Below, in pieces: positions 7,837 to 16,298 of a DNA stretch of 64,000 nucleotides. This stretch comes from Burkholderia sp. IMCC1007. Lineage in GTDB: Bacteria > Pseudomonadota > Gammaproteobacteria > Burkholderiales > Burkholderiaceae. The stretch spans positions 27,816 through 91,815 of the forward strand of contig NZ_JAPVQY010000005.1 in NCBI RefSeq assembly GCF_027257875.1, written 5' to 3'. A model generated the notes under the pieces. That model was not told where the DNA came from. It made no database searches and saw nothing but the letters and a program-made list of their open reading frames with translations. Position numbers and translations under genes: made by a program. Numbering within the stretch: the first letter of the stretch is position 1; each line of letters opens with the position of its first letter.

Positions 7837-9444
7837 ATGAAAACAGTAGGCATGTACCTCGTCGACCTGCTCGCCGCATACGGCGTCGACACCGTGTTCG
7901 GCATTCCCGGCGTGCATACGATCGAGCTGTACCGCGGGCTGGCCGGCAGCACGCTGCGCCACGTGAGCGCGCGCCACGAGCAGGGCCTCGGCTTCATGGC
8001 GGACGGCTACGCGCGCGCGACCGGCAAGCTGGGCGTGTGCTTCGTGATCACCGGCCCGGGGATGACGAACATCGCGACGTCGATGGCGCAGGCGTATGCG
8101 GATTCGATTCCGATGCTGGTGATTTCCAGCGTCAACGCGTCCGGCGATATCGGCTCCGGCAACGGCCATCTGCACGAACTGCCGGACCAGCACGCGTTCG
8201 CGGAGAATGTCGCCGCGTTCAGCTACACGGTGCCGCGCGCCGACGCGCTGCCGCAGGCGATCGCGCGCGCGTTCGCGGTGTTTTCGGGCGGCCGGCCGCG
8301 CCCGGTGCACATCCAGATTCCGCTCGACGTGCTCGCGGCGCCCGCCGACACGTTGCCGCCGGTGCCGGCCGTGCCGCCGCGCATCGCGCCGGGGCCCGCA
8401 TCGGCCGACGGCATCGACGCGCTGCGTGCGAAGGTGGCCGCCGCACGCGCGCCGCTGATCCTCGCGGGCGGCGGCGCGCTGGACGCGGCCGACGACGTGC
8501 GCTGGCTCGCGGAAGCGCTCGATGCGCCGGTCGTGATGACGATCAACGGACGCGGCGTGCTGCCGCCCGCGCATCCGCTCGGCATCGCGTGGTCGGCATC
8601 GAGCGACGCGGTGCGCGCGCTGATGCGCGACAGCGACCTGATCGTCGCGCTCGGCACCGAGCTCGGGCCGACCGATTACGACCTGTATGCGACGCGCAGC
8701 TTCTCGATGCCCGCGCCGCTCGTGCGGATCGACATCGATCCGCAGCAGCTGTGCCGCAACGCGGTGCCGGCGCTGCCGCTGCTCGGCGACGTCGGCGAAA
8801 CCCTGCGTGCGCTGCGGCGCGTATGGCCGGCCGATCTACGGGTGCACGGCGACGGCGGCGGCGACGGTGCCGAGCGCGCGGCGAAGTGCCGTGCGGCGGC
8901 GCGGCAGGAACTGAACGACGAGATGCGGCGCGATCTCGCGCTGCTCGACGGCGTGCGCGACGCGCTGCCCGATGCGGCGATCGTCGGCGATTCCACACGC
9001 ATCGTCTACGCGGGCAACGTCGGCTTCGCTGCACCGCGCCCGCGCAGCTGGTTCAACGCGTCGGTCGGCTTCGGCTCGCTCGGTTACGGGCTGCCGGCCG
9101 CCGTCGGCGCGAGCCTCGGCGATGCGTCGCGGCCGGTGGTCTGCATCGCCGGCGACGGCGGGTTCCAGTACACGCTCGCGGAGCTCGGCACCGCGGTGCA
9201 GCATCGCGCACGCGTGATCGTCGTGCTGCTGAACAACGGCGGCTACGGGGAAATCAAGCGGGCGATGGTCGACGGTGGCGTCGAGCCGGTCGGCGTGGAT
9301 CTGCATACGCCCGATTTCGTCGCGATCGCGCGCGCGTATGGATGGGGCGCGCAGCGCGTCGAAGAGGGCGCGTCGCTGGCCGGTGCGCTCAATGAAGCGG
9401 CCGCTCACGATGCGCCATATCTGATCGAGATTCGCGCGGCTTGA
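7837..9444 (+). CDS. aruI: TPP-dependent 2-ketoarginine (5-guanidino-2-oxopentanoate) decarboxylase, AruI-like
   Basis: Thiamine-diphosphate enzyme of 535 residues with the three domains of the acetolactate synthase superfamily. E48 (in ARHEQ) is the expected cofactor-activating glutamate. The TPP motif runs from G439-D440-G441 to the NN of LLNNGG. The start FGIPGVHTIELYRGL is characteristic of AruI, which converts 2-ketoarginine to 4-guanidinobutyraldehyde and CO2 in the arginine transaminase pathway. The ATG at 7837 follows GGAAG; a GTG 12 codons upstream lacks a site. The matching transaminase, AruH-like, is at 13679-14860 in the next operon, which strengthens the call. Another 2-oxoacid substrate is possible. 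Confidence 0.8.
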   Translation: MKTVGMYLVDLLAAYGVDTVFGIPGVHTIELYRGLAGSTLRHVSARHEQGLGFMADGYARATGKLGVCFVITGPGMTNIATSMAQAYADSIPMLVISSVNASGDIGSGNGHLHELPDQHAFAENVAAFSYTVPRADALPQAIARAFAVFSGGRPRPVHIQIPLDVLAAPADTLPPVPAVPPRIAPGPASADGIDALRAKVAAARAPLILAGGGALDAADDVRWLAEALDAPVVMTINGRGVLPPAHPLGIAWSASSDAVRALMRDSDLIVALGTELGPTDYDLYATRSFSMPAPLVRIDIDPQQLCRNAVPALPLLGDVGETLRALRRVWPADLRVHGDGGGDGAERAAKCRAAARQELNDEMRRDLALLDGVRDALPDAAIVGDSTRIVYAGNVGFAAPRPRSWFNASVGFGSLGYGLPAAVGASLGDASRPVVCIAGDGGFQYTLAELGTAVQHRARVIVVLLNNGGYGEIKRAMVDGGVEPVGVDLHTPDFVAIARAYGWGAQRVEEGASLAGALNEAAAHDAPYLIEIRAA

Positions 9445-9452
9445 AAACGCGA

Positions 9453-9475
9453 ACGGCCTCGCAGTGCGAGGCCGT
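9453..9475. terminator. hairpin between convergent genes
   Basis: A perfect 10-bp stem with 3-nt loop (ACGGCCTCGC-agt-GCGAGGCCGT) lies between the aruI-like stop and the convergent tetR-like stop. There is no T-run on either side, so it is a terminator-like hairpin rather than a textbook intrinsic terminator. Confidence 0.55.
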
Positions 9476-9522
9476 AGCGTCCGCCGCCGGACACGCGCCG
9501 GCGGCCTGGTGCATGACGTCCG

Positions 9523-10179
9523 TTACGCGCGCTTGCGCGCCGTCTTCGGCGGCGGCAGGAACGAATCGACGACGCGCAGGCAGCTCGTCAGCGCGTCTTC
9601 CGCGGTAAACGATGTCGGGTCGCGCGCGAGTTCGAGCCAGAACCCGTCGATCACGGCCGTCAGCGTCAGCGCGGCGAGATCGCTGTCGACGCTGCCGCCG
9701 CGCACTTCCGCGATCTGGTCGAACAGCTTCTTCAGCGCCTGCCGGTAGCCGGCGTACAGCTCCTTGTGCGCCTTGCGGATCACCGGGTCGCTGTGCGCGA
9801 CGCTCCAGAAGCCGAGCCATACCTTCACGTTCTTCGGCGTGAACACCGGCGCGGCGAAACATACCTTGATGATCGCGTCGAGCTTGTCCTCGGGGCCCGC
9901 CGCATTCGCGGCGGCCGCGCGCGACACGTCGAGCAGGTCGGCCGCGAGCCGCTTGTAGGTCTGCGCCATCAGCTCGTCTTTCGACTGGAAGTGATGGTTG
10001 ATCAGCCCGCGCGACACTTTCGCTTCCGCGCAGATGCGGTCGATCGTGGTTTCCGAATAGCTGTAGCGCGCGATGCAGCGCATCGTCGCGTCGATGATCG
10101 ATTGCTGCCGCACGGCGGGCGTTTCTCGGATGCCGCGGCTGCGGGTCTGAACCGGTGCGCTGCCAGGAGTCTTTTTCAC
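9523..10179 (-). CDS. TetR/BetI family transcriptional repressor
   Basis: 218-residue regulator. The N-terminal helix-turn-helix (about residues 25-70) includes TTIDRICAEAKVSRGLINHHFQSKDEL split over the recognition helix. The C-terminal half has the BetI-type ligand domain signature KVWLGFWSVAHSDP. The start is GTG with AAGG seven nucleotides upstream. Its promoter faces the second transporter operon. Perfect and imperfect copies of a palindrome occur at the promoters of both flanking operon groups, so it probably represses the block until an effector such as arginine, a guanidino compound or an aldehyde appears. The effector is inferred only. Confidence 0.9.
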   Translation of the reverse strand: MKKTPGSAPVQTRSRGIRETPAVRQQSIIDATMRCIARYSYSETTIDRICAEAKVSRGLINHHFQSKDELMAQTYKRLAADLLDVSRAAAANAAGPEDKLDAIIKVCFAAPVFTPKNVKVWLGFWSVAHSDPVIRKAHKELYAGYRQALKKLFDQIAEVRGGSVDSDLAALTLTAVIDGFWLELARDPTSFTAEDALTSCLRVVDSFLPPPKTARKRA

Positions 10180-10210
10180 GGAGTGACCTTACGGAATCGT
10201 CATGGCACCG

Positions 10211-10240
10211 ATTATAGGGGAGTGTCGGACGCTTGTTCAA
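10211..10240 (-). promoter_or_regulatory. promoter of the TetR gene
   Basis: On the minus strand TTGAAC (10240-10235), 18 bp, TATAAT (10216-10211), a near-consensus sigma-70 promoter with a 25-nt leader to the GTG start. The TTGAAC resembles one half of the operator palindrome, so weak autoregulation is possible. Confidence 0.6.
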
Positions 10241-10288
10241 TTACAGCGACGGAACCCGCGAAAACCCTTGCTCGCAGATTATTGAAAT

Positions 10289-10310
10289 CTGTTGAACCAC
10301 TGTTCAACAG
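10289..10310. promoter_or_regulatory. TetR-type operator palindrome
   Basis: Perfect 9-bp inverted repeat with a 4-bp spacer, CTGTTGAAC-N4-GTTCAACAG. It covers the -35 element and spacer of the rightward promoter. A related copy is at 2130-2151. Size and symmetry suit a TetR dimer, and the only TetR gene nearby is divergent from it. Confidence 0.7.
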
Positions 10311-10320
10311 GGCCTATACT
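10292..10320 (+). promoter_or_regulatory. promoter of the polar-amino-acid ABC/aruH operon
   Basis: TTGAAC (10292-10297), 17 bp, TATACT (10315-10320). The operator palindrome overlaps the -35 and spacer, so a bound repressor would exclude RNA polymerase. The leader to the first start codon is about 80 nt. Confidence 0.7.
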
Positions 10321-10406
10321 CGACTCCGCATGAGGTTGGTCGGCCATTCAACAAGACGCCGCGATCCCGCGCGGGACGGGCGTGAGAATTCGACACAGGA
10401 GACAGC

Positions 10407-11213
10407 ATGTTGGCGCGGGTGGAGAGCGTGAAGGCAGCCGTCGAGGAGCGCGTGCAGGTGACGGACCTGCACAAGCGGTTCGGTGAGCTGGAGGTGTTGA
10501 AGGGTGTGTCGCTGAGCGCGCACGAGGGCGAAGTGATCTCGCTGATCGGCGCGAGCGGCTCGGGCAAGAGCACGCTGCTTCGCTGCATCAACCTGCTGGA
10601 GACGCCGACCCGTGGGCGCATCGTCGTCGACGGCGAGGAGATCGGGCTGAAAGTCGACCGCAAGGGTCGCACGGTGGCGACCGATCCGCGCCAGGTCGAG
10701 CGCATCCGCACGCGCCTCGGCATGGTGTTCCAGAGCTTCAACCTGTGGGCGCACCGCACCGTGCTCGAAAACGTGATCGAGATGCCGGTGCACGTGCTGC
10801 GCGAACCGCGCGCCGAAGCGATCGTGCGCGCCGAGCACTTGCTCGAGCGCGTCGGTCTCGCCGACAAGCGCAACGTCTATCCCGCATTCCTGTCCGGCGG
10901 CCAGCAGCAGCGTGTCGCGATTGCGCGCGCGCTGGCGATGCGGCCGAAGGTGATGCTGTTCGACGAGCCGACCTCCGCGCTCGATCCCGAACGCGTGGGC
11001 GAAGTGCTGAAGGTGATTCGCGATCTCGCGTGCGAAGGCCGCACGATGATTCTCGTCACGCACGAGATGGCGTTCGCGCGCGACGTGTCGAACAAGGTGC
11101 TGTTCCTGCACGAAGGGCGCGTCGAGGAGAGCGGCACGCCGCGTGAAATCTTCGATGCGCCGCAGAGCGAACGCTGCCGTCAGTTCGTCAATGCACATCG
11201 GCAACGCAACTGA
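10407..11213 (+). CDS. polar amino acid ABC transporter ATP-binding protein, HisP type
   Basis: 268-residue ATPase of the PAAT family, closest in layout to HisP/ArtP. Walker A GASGSGKST, signature LSGGQQQRVAIARAL, Walker B VMLFDEPTSALDPE and the switch region VTHEMAFARDVS are intact. It also shows the HisP-type insertion DPRQVERIRTRLGMVFQSF. The ATG has AGGAG 5 nt upstream. It is the first gene of an operon with its own binding protein, two permeases, an AruH-like transaminase and an amidohydrolase-like protein. Basic amino acid uptake (arginine, or an N-substituted form) is inferred from those neighbours. Confidence 0.93.
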   Translation: MLARVESVKAAVEERVQVTDLHKRFGELEVLKGVSLSAHEGEVISLIGASGSGKSTLLRCINLLETPTRGRIVVDGEEIGLKVDRKGRTVATDPRQVERIRTRLGMVFQSFNLWAHRTVLENVIEMPVHVLREPRAEAIVRAEHLLERVGLADKRNVYPAFLSGGQQQRVAIARALAMRPKVMLFDEPTSALDPERVGEVLKVIRDLACEGRTMILVTHEMAFARDVSNKVLFLHEGRVEESGTPREIFDAPQSERCRQFVNAHRQRN

Positions 11214-11316
11214 ACCGCGGGCACGGCCCGTGCATGCGTGCGCGGCCGTCCCGACCGATGCCGGTCGCCCGATGCCGGTCCCACCGATCCCTATCTTTCC
11301 CGCAAGGAGTCCGACC

Positions 11317-12114
11317 ATGAAACGCGTCGTACGCAATCTGCTGTGTCTGTTGAGTCTCGTTGTCGCGGCGCTCGCGCCGTTCGGTTCCGCGCACGCGTCG
11401 CCGGGCGTGCTGCGTTTCGGCGTGGCCGCCGAGCCGTATCCGCCGTTCCTGATGAAGAGCCCGACCGGGCAGTGGAGCGGCTTCGAGGCCGACCTGATCC
11501 GCGCGCTGTGCGAGCAGATGAACGCGAAGTGCGAGATCAAGGAAGTCGCGTGGGACGGCATCATCCCCGCGCTCCAGAGCGGCAAGATCGACGTGATCTT
11601 CAACTCGATGTCGATCACGCCGGAGCGCCAGAAGGTGATCGCGTTCTCGCGGCCGTACTACGAGACGCCGGGCACGTTCGTCGGCGCGAAGAACCAGAAG
11701 CTCACGCTGACGCCGGACGGCCTCAAGGGCAAGGTGATCGGCGTGCAGGGCTCCACCGCGAACGCCGAATTCATCAAGATGGCGTACGGCAAGACCGCGA
11801 CGGTGCGCCTGTACAACACGCAGGACGACTGCAACTCGGACCTCGTCGCGGGCCGCATCGACACGATGTACCTCGACCAGCTCGGCATTCTCGATTTCCT
11901 GAAGTCGAAGGACGGTTCCGCGTTCGAGCTGAAGGGCCCCGGCAGCGTGAAGATGGATCCGGCGATCTTCGGCTACGGCGTCGGCGCGGGCATGCGCAAG
12001 GCCGATGCGCCGCTCAAGCAGCAGATGGACCAGGCGCTCGAACAGCTGCACGCATCGGGCAAGTACGCGCAGATCGCGAAGAAGTACTTCCCGATCGACC
12101 TCTGGCCGCACTGA
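11317..12114 (+). CDS. periplasmic amino-acid-binding protein (PAAT family)
   Basis: 265-residue family 3 solute-binding protein. A Sec signal peptide occupies about residues 1-25 (hydrophobic core LLCLLSLVVAALAPF, cleavage after AHA). The mature start LRFGVAAEPYPPF and the segment WDGIIPALQSGKIDVIFNSMSITPER are typical of lysine/arginine/ornithine-type binding proteins. The ATG at 11317 with AAGGAG upstream is chosen; the longer in-frame reading begins inside the ATPase gene. Ligand specificity is inferred from the linked aruH. Confidence 0.92.
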   Translation: MKRVVRNLLCLLSLVVAALAPFGSAHASPGVLRFGVAAEPYPPFLMKSPTGQWSGFEADLIRALCEQMNAKCEIKEVAWDGIIPALQSGKIDVIFNSMSITPERQKVIAFSRPYYETPGTFVGAKNQKLTLTPDGLKGKVIGVQGSTANAEFIKMAYGKTATVRLYNTQDDCNSDLVAGRIDTMYLDQLGILDFLKSKDGSAFELKGPGSVKMDPAIFGYGVGAGMRKADAPLKQQMDQALEQLHASGKYAQIAKKYFPIDLWPH

Positions 12115-12165
12115 TCGCCCGGATACGCGCAGACGCGCGCCACGCACGGAACAGGAGGAGGCGGC

Positions 12166-12882
12166 ATGGACGGTTGGGGATGGGTGGGCTACCTGGGCAT
12201 GGATCCGGACGGCTGGGGCGTCGCGCTGCTGCAGGGCGCGGGCGTCACGCTGGAGATTTCGCTCGGCGCGTTCGTCGTCGGCGTCGTGCTCGGGTTGCTG
12301 GGCGCGGCCGCGAAACTGTCCGGCGTGGGCGTGCTGCAACGGCTCGCGCAGGGTTACACGACGGTGTGCCGCGCGGTGCCCGAACTGCTGCTGATCCTGC
12401 TGCTCTATTACGCGGGCACCGACGCGATCAACCTGCTGATGACGGCGATCGGCGTCGGGCCGGTGGCGGTCAACGGCTTTGCCGCGGCGGTGATCGTGCT
12501 CGGCATCGTGCAGGGCGCGTATGCGGCGGAGATCATCCGCGGCGCGATCCTCGCGATCCCGTACGGGCAGATCGAGGCCGCGCGCGCGTTCGGCGCATCG
12601 CCGGCACTCGTGTTCCGGCGCGTGACGCTGCCGGCGATGGCGCCGTATGCGCTGGCCGGCTTCACGAACCTGTGGCTGATCCTCGTGAAGGACAGCGCGC
12701 TGATCAGCGTGGTCGGCTACAGCGAGCTGCTCTACACCGCGAAGCAGGCGGCCGGCTCGACGCGCGAGTACCTGCACTACTACCTGATGGTCGCGGCCGT
12801 GTACTTCGCGATCACGTCGCTGTCGGGCATGCTGTTCCGCGAGATCGAGCGGCGCTTCGGCCGCTGGATGCCCGCATCGTGA
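12166..12882 (+). CDS. amino acid ABC transporter permease, HisQ type
   Basis: 238-residue permease with about five membrane helices and the PAAT coupling-loop segment PYGQIEAARAFGASP. The ATG follows a strong AGGAGGAGG. Forms a heterodimeric channel with the next gene. Confidence 0.92.
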   Translation: MDGWGWVGYLGMDPDGWGVALLQGAGVTLEISLGAFVVGVVLGLLGAAAKLSGVGVLQRLAQGYTTVCRAVPELLLILLLYYAGTDAINLLMTAIGVGPVAVNGFAAAVIVLGIVQGAYAAEIIRGAILAIPYGQIEAARAFGASPALVFRRVTLPAMAPYALAGFTNLWLILVKDSALISVVGYSELLYTAKQAAGSTREYLHYYLMVAAVYFAITSLSGMLFREIERRFGRWMPAS

Positions 12883-12931
12883 ACCGCGTCGCGTCTTTCC
12901 ACGGATTTTTCGATCGAACCGGATCAACGTC

Positions 12932-13627
12932 ATGGATCTGAGCGTACTGTCCTCCTACGGGTCGCTGCTGCTGCTCGGCGTGCTGACCACCGTCAAGCTG
13001 CTCGTCATCTCGGCCGGGTTCGGCTTCGCGCTCGCGATCGCCGTCGCGTTCGCGCGGCTGTCGGGCAATCCGGTCGTCGCGCGCGTCAGCAAGGCCTTCA
13101 CCGAAGTGATCCGCGGCACGCCGCTGCTCGTGCAGATCTACCTGATCTACTACGGCGTCGGCTCGCTGTTCGCCGGCTGGCCCGCATTGCGCGACAGCGT
13201 GCTGTGGCCGTTCCTGCGCGACGGCTTCTGGTATGTCGCGTTCGCGCTGGTGATCAGCGTCGGCGCGTATGTCGGCGAGGTGCTGCGCGCGGGCCTGCGC
13301 GGCGTGCCGAAGGGCGAGATCGAGGCGGCGCGCGCGATGGGGATGCGGCCGTCGCTGATCGCGCGGCGCGTGTGGCTGCCGCGCGCGATCCAGATCCTGC
13401 TGCCGACGCTGGCCGGCGAGACCGTGATGCTGCTGAAATCGACCGCGCTCGCATCGACCGTCGCGGTGATGGACGTGCTCGGCGCCGCGAACTACATTCG
13501 TGCGCAGACGCTGCGGACCTACGAGCCGCTGCTGGCGATCGCGGTGATCTACGTCGTGCTGGCGTTCGCGATCGAACGCGCATTCGGCCGGCTCGAGCGG
13601 CGAGTGCCGGTGCGCATGCCGCGTTGA
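12932..13627 (+). CDS. amino acid ABC transporter permease, HisM type
   Basis: 231-residue permease, the partner of the HisQ-type subunit. Hydrophobic helices alternate with the PAAT motifs EVIRGTPLLVQIYLIYYG and GEIEAARAMGM. The ribosome site is weak (GGATC). The gene starts 49 bp after its partner. Confidence 0.92.
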   Translation: MDLSVLSSYGSLLLLGVLTTVKLLVISAGFGFALAIAVAFARLSGNPVVARVSKAFTEVIRGTPLLVQIYLIYYGVGSLFAGWPALRDSVLWPFLRDGFWYVAFALVISVGAYVGEVLRAGLRGVPKGEIEAARAMGMRPSLIARRVWLPRAIQILLPTLAGETVMLLKSTALASTVAVMDVLGAANYIRAQTLRTYEPLLAIAVIYVVLAFAIERAFGRLERRVPVRMPR

Positions 13628-13678
13628 ACGAACCACTGACGGCGCGGCCGCTGCCTGGCGCCGCGCGATGGAGAACGC

Positions 13679-14860
13679 ATGAACTATTCGAAGCTGGTCG
13701 ATCGCCTGCAGGGCAAGCGCACGACCGCATGGGACATTCATTACGCGGCGCAGCGCGCCGTCGCGGCAGGGCAGCCGGCGATCATCCTGAGCGTCGGCGA
13801 TCCGGATTTTTCGACGCCCGACGTGATCGTCGAGCGCGCGGTCGCCGCGCTGCGCGGCGGCGATACGCACTACAGCGAAGTGCGCGGGCGCGCCGAGCTG
13901 CGCGCGGCGATCGCGCGCGAGCATGCGAAAGCGTCCGGGCAGCCGGTCGGCGCCGAGCACGTGATCGTGACGGCCGGCGCGCAGAACGCGCTGTTCGCGA
14001 TGGCGATGTGTCTGTGCGAGGCCGGCGACGAGGTGATCGTGCCCGAGCCGATGTACCTCACGTACGAAGCGAGCGTGCGCGCCTCGGGCGCGACGCTCGT
14101 GCCGGTGCCCGTCGATGCGTCGCGCGGCTTTCATCTCGACTTCGCCGCGCTCGAGGCGGCGGTGACGCCGCGCACCAAGGCGATCTTCTTCGCGACGCCG
14201 TGCAACCCGACCGGCGTCGTGATGCCGCGCGCCGATCTCGAACGGATCGCGCGGCTCGCGTGCGAGCGCGATCTGTGGGTCGTGTCCGACGAGGTCTACG
14301 CGGAACTGACGTTCGAGCGCGACATGGTCGGCATCGCATCGCTGCCGGGGATGGCCGCACGCACGGTGACGATCGGCAGCCTGTCGAAGTCGCATGCGAT
14401 GCCCGGCTGGCGGGTCGGCTGGGCCATCGGCCCGACCGAGTTGATCGAGCACGCGGAGCGGCTCGCGCTGTGCATGCTGTACGGGCTGCCGGGCTTCATC
14501 CAGCAGGCGGCCGTCGCCGCGCTCGACAACAAGGCGGCGATCGTCGCCGGCATGCGCGAGCTGTATCGGCGCCGCCGCGACCTGGCCTACGCGCGCCTGC
14601 GCGACGTGCCGGGGCTGCGCTGCCTGCTGCCGGAGGCCGGGATGTTCATGATGGTCGACGTGCGCGGCACGGGGCTGGACGCCCACGCGTTCACGTGGGG
14701 GCTGTTCCGCGCGAAGCAGGTCGCATTGCTCGACGCGAGCGCATTCGGCGATACTGCGTCCGGCTTCGTGCGCTTCGGCTTCGTCGTCGACGATGCGACG
14801 CTGGCCGACGCGTGCGAGCGCATCGCGGCATTCGTCGCGAGCCTGCGCGCGGCGTCGTGA
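13679..14860 (+). CDS. aruH: arginine:pyruvate transaminase, AruH-like
   Basis: PLP-dependent class I/II aminotransferase of 393 residues, the same length as Pseudomonas AruH. K237 in SLSKSHAM is the Schiff-base lysine, and NPTG and SDEVYAEL are the usual cofactor-contact motifs. The N-terminus (TAWDIHYAA, LSVGDPDF) and the block LALCMLYGLPGFIQ resemble AruH closely as I recall that sequence. AruH moves the alpha-amino group of arginine to pyruvate, giving 2-ketoarginine and alanine. GGAG precedes the ATG. It lies after a basic-amino-acid-type transporter, and the AruI-like decarboxylase for the next step is 4 kb upstream, supporting the pathway assignment. Confidence 0.8.
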   Translation: MNYSKLVDRLQGKRTTAWDIHYAAQRAVAAGQPAIILSVGDPDFSTPDVIVERAVAALRGGDTHYSEVRGRAELRAAIAREHAKASGQPVGAEHVIVTAGAQNALFAMAMCLCEAGDEVIVPEPMYLTYEASVRASGATLVPVPVDASRGFHLDFAALEAAVTPRTKAIFFATPCNPTGVVMPRADLERIARLACERDLWVVSDEVYAELTFERDMVGIASLPGMAARTVTIGSLSKSHAMPGWRVGWAIGPTELIEHAERLALCMLYGLPGFIQQAAVAALDNKAAIVAGMRELYRRRRDLAYARLRDVPGLRCLLPEAGMFMMVDVRGTGLDAHAFTWGLFRAKQVALLDASAFGDTASGFVRFGFVVDDATLADACERIAAFVASLRAAS

Positions 14861-14891
14861 TGCACGGGTGGCTTCGAATGGAGGGCAGACG

Positions 14892-15902
14892 ATGATCGAA
14901 ACGCTGACATGGCCGGTGCCGGGCGATGGCGGGCAGCCGCTCGCGATTCGCGCGTGGCGGCTGTCGGGCGGCGACGGGCCGCGCGTGCACCTGCAGGCCG
15001 GCGTGCATGCGGACGAGATCGCCGGCATGCTCGTGCTGCACCGGTTGCTGCCGCAACTGTGTGCGGCCCATGACCGCGGCGTGCTGCGCGGCACGGTGAC
15101 GGTCGTTCCGCAGGCGAACCCGCTCGGGCTCGCGCAGTTCCGGCAAGGGCGGCTGCTCGGCCGCTTCCACGATGCGACGCACCGCAATTTCAACCGGCAT
15201 TTCCATGAGTCGGCCGCCGCGCGCCGGCCCGCGACGACGTTCGCCGCGTGGCAGCGCACGTTGTTCGACGCCGCATGCGACGCCGACATCGTGCTCGACC
15301 TGCACACCGATTCCGACGCGCTGCCGTACGTGTATTTTCACCACGATTTATGGCCCGCGGGCCGCGATCTCGCGGCGGCGCTCGATGCCGATGTCGCGAT
15401 CCTGTGGGACGAGGACGACGACGGCGCGTTCGAAGGCGCGATCGCGTCGCACTGGGCGCGCGGCGGCACGCTGCGCGAGCGGCTCGTCGCGACCGTCGAG
15501 CTGCGCGGGCAATCCGACGTATCCGATGCGCTCGCCGAGCGCGATGCCGACGGCCTGCTTGCCTTCCTGCGGGGCCGCGGCGTGATCGCCGAGCCGGCCG
15601 GCGTGCACGCATGGCGCGGCGCGGCCGTGCCGATCGCGCACATGGAGACGGTGCTCGCGCCGGTGTCGGGCGTGCTCGTGTACGAGCGCGAACTCGGCGC
15701 GATGGTCGATGCCGGCGAACGCATTGCGCGGATCGTCGCGCATCCCGGCGTGCCCGGCAGCGAGCACGTGCTGGTCGCGCCGCAGGCGGGGCGCATCGTC
15801 ACGCGCAATCGCGAGCGGCTGGTCGCGCAGGGCGACGTCGCGTTGAAGCTGACGGGCTCGCGGCCGTCGGCCGGCTGGTCGGGCGGCGCGCTCGATCCCT
15901 GA
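14892..15902 (+). CDS. succinylglutamate desuccinylase/aspartoacylase family amidohydrolase
   Basis: 336-residue zinc-dependent M14-type deacylase. H39 and E42 (GVHADE) form the HxxE metal motif, and a third ligand is the histidine of LDLHTDSD. A C-terminal segment from about residue 245 (VLAPVSGVLVYERELG) resembles the beta-barrel extension of this family. The start is set by GGAGG seven nucleotides before ATG 14892. As last gene of the arginine-type uptake operon, it could release arginine or another amine from an N-acyl derivative before transamination. It might also act later in the route. Substrate is not deducible. Confidence 0.8.
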   Translation: MIETLTWPVPGDGGQPLAIRAWRLSGGDGPRVHLQAGVHADEIAGMLVLHRLLPQLCAAHDRGVLRGTVTVVPQANPLGLAQFRQGRLLGRFHDATHRNFNRHFHESAAARRPATTFAAWQRTLFDAACDADIVLDLHTDSDALPYVYFHHDLWPAGRDLAAALDADVAILWDEDDDGAFEGAIASHWARGGTLRERLVATVELRGQSDVSDALAERDADGLLAFLRGRGVIAEPAGVHAWRGAAVPIAHMETVLAPVSGVLVYERELGAMVDAGERIARIVAHPGVPGSEHVLVAPQAGRIVTRNRERLVAQGDVALKLTGSRPSAGWSGGALDP

Positions 15903-16298
15903 GCGACGGCGGCGCGGGTTGGCGACAGCCCGCGCATTCGATTCTGCGTCACGCGTAAAGACATTCAGAAAGAATGCGACCCGTGGATAATGCGCAAACG
16001 TTTTACCGATATTCGATCGGATCAAGTTCGCGGATCATGAGTATAAGAATGAATATCCGCAATTCGACGCGCTTGGTCGGCCGGGAGGCCCGATGGAGCG
16101 GGGTAGACCGGAAGTTAACGGCAAATTCCGCAAAAACTTTAGCCTTTTCTCGTTGCAATTAATCATTGCGATTTCCTCAATGACTGATTGATTTTCAGTC
16201 ATCGGACCGTCATACACCATCCCCGATAATTCGCCGCTCACATTCTTTCAACAGGCCAAGGGGCGATCGAAGCCGGATCGCTGCGGGGAGCTGTACTC
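15903..16298. other. 396-bp intergenic region before the chemosensory-like operon
   Basis: No credible gene. The base composition is more AT-rich than the flanks between about 15950 and 16220. It contains a GCAAT/ATTGC mini-hairpin near 16156 and the inverted repeat described separately at 16180-16202. No convincing terminator for the upstream operon was seen. Confidence 0.5.
16180..16202. promoter_or_regulatory. 8-bp inverted repeat upstream of the kinase gene
   Basis: ATGACTGA-N7-TCAGTCAT, a perfect inverted repeat about 100 bp before the first gene of the chemosensory-like operon. It is a plausible operator for an unknown dimeric regulator. I could not define a clear -35/-10 pair beside it. 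Confidence 0.4.

Noticed and set aside
16222..16229. CCCGATAA, resembling the sigma-28 -10 element GCCGATAA, before the chemosensory-like operon
   Set aside because: No TAAA-type -35 at the required spacing, so a flagellar sigma-28 promoter is not supported.
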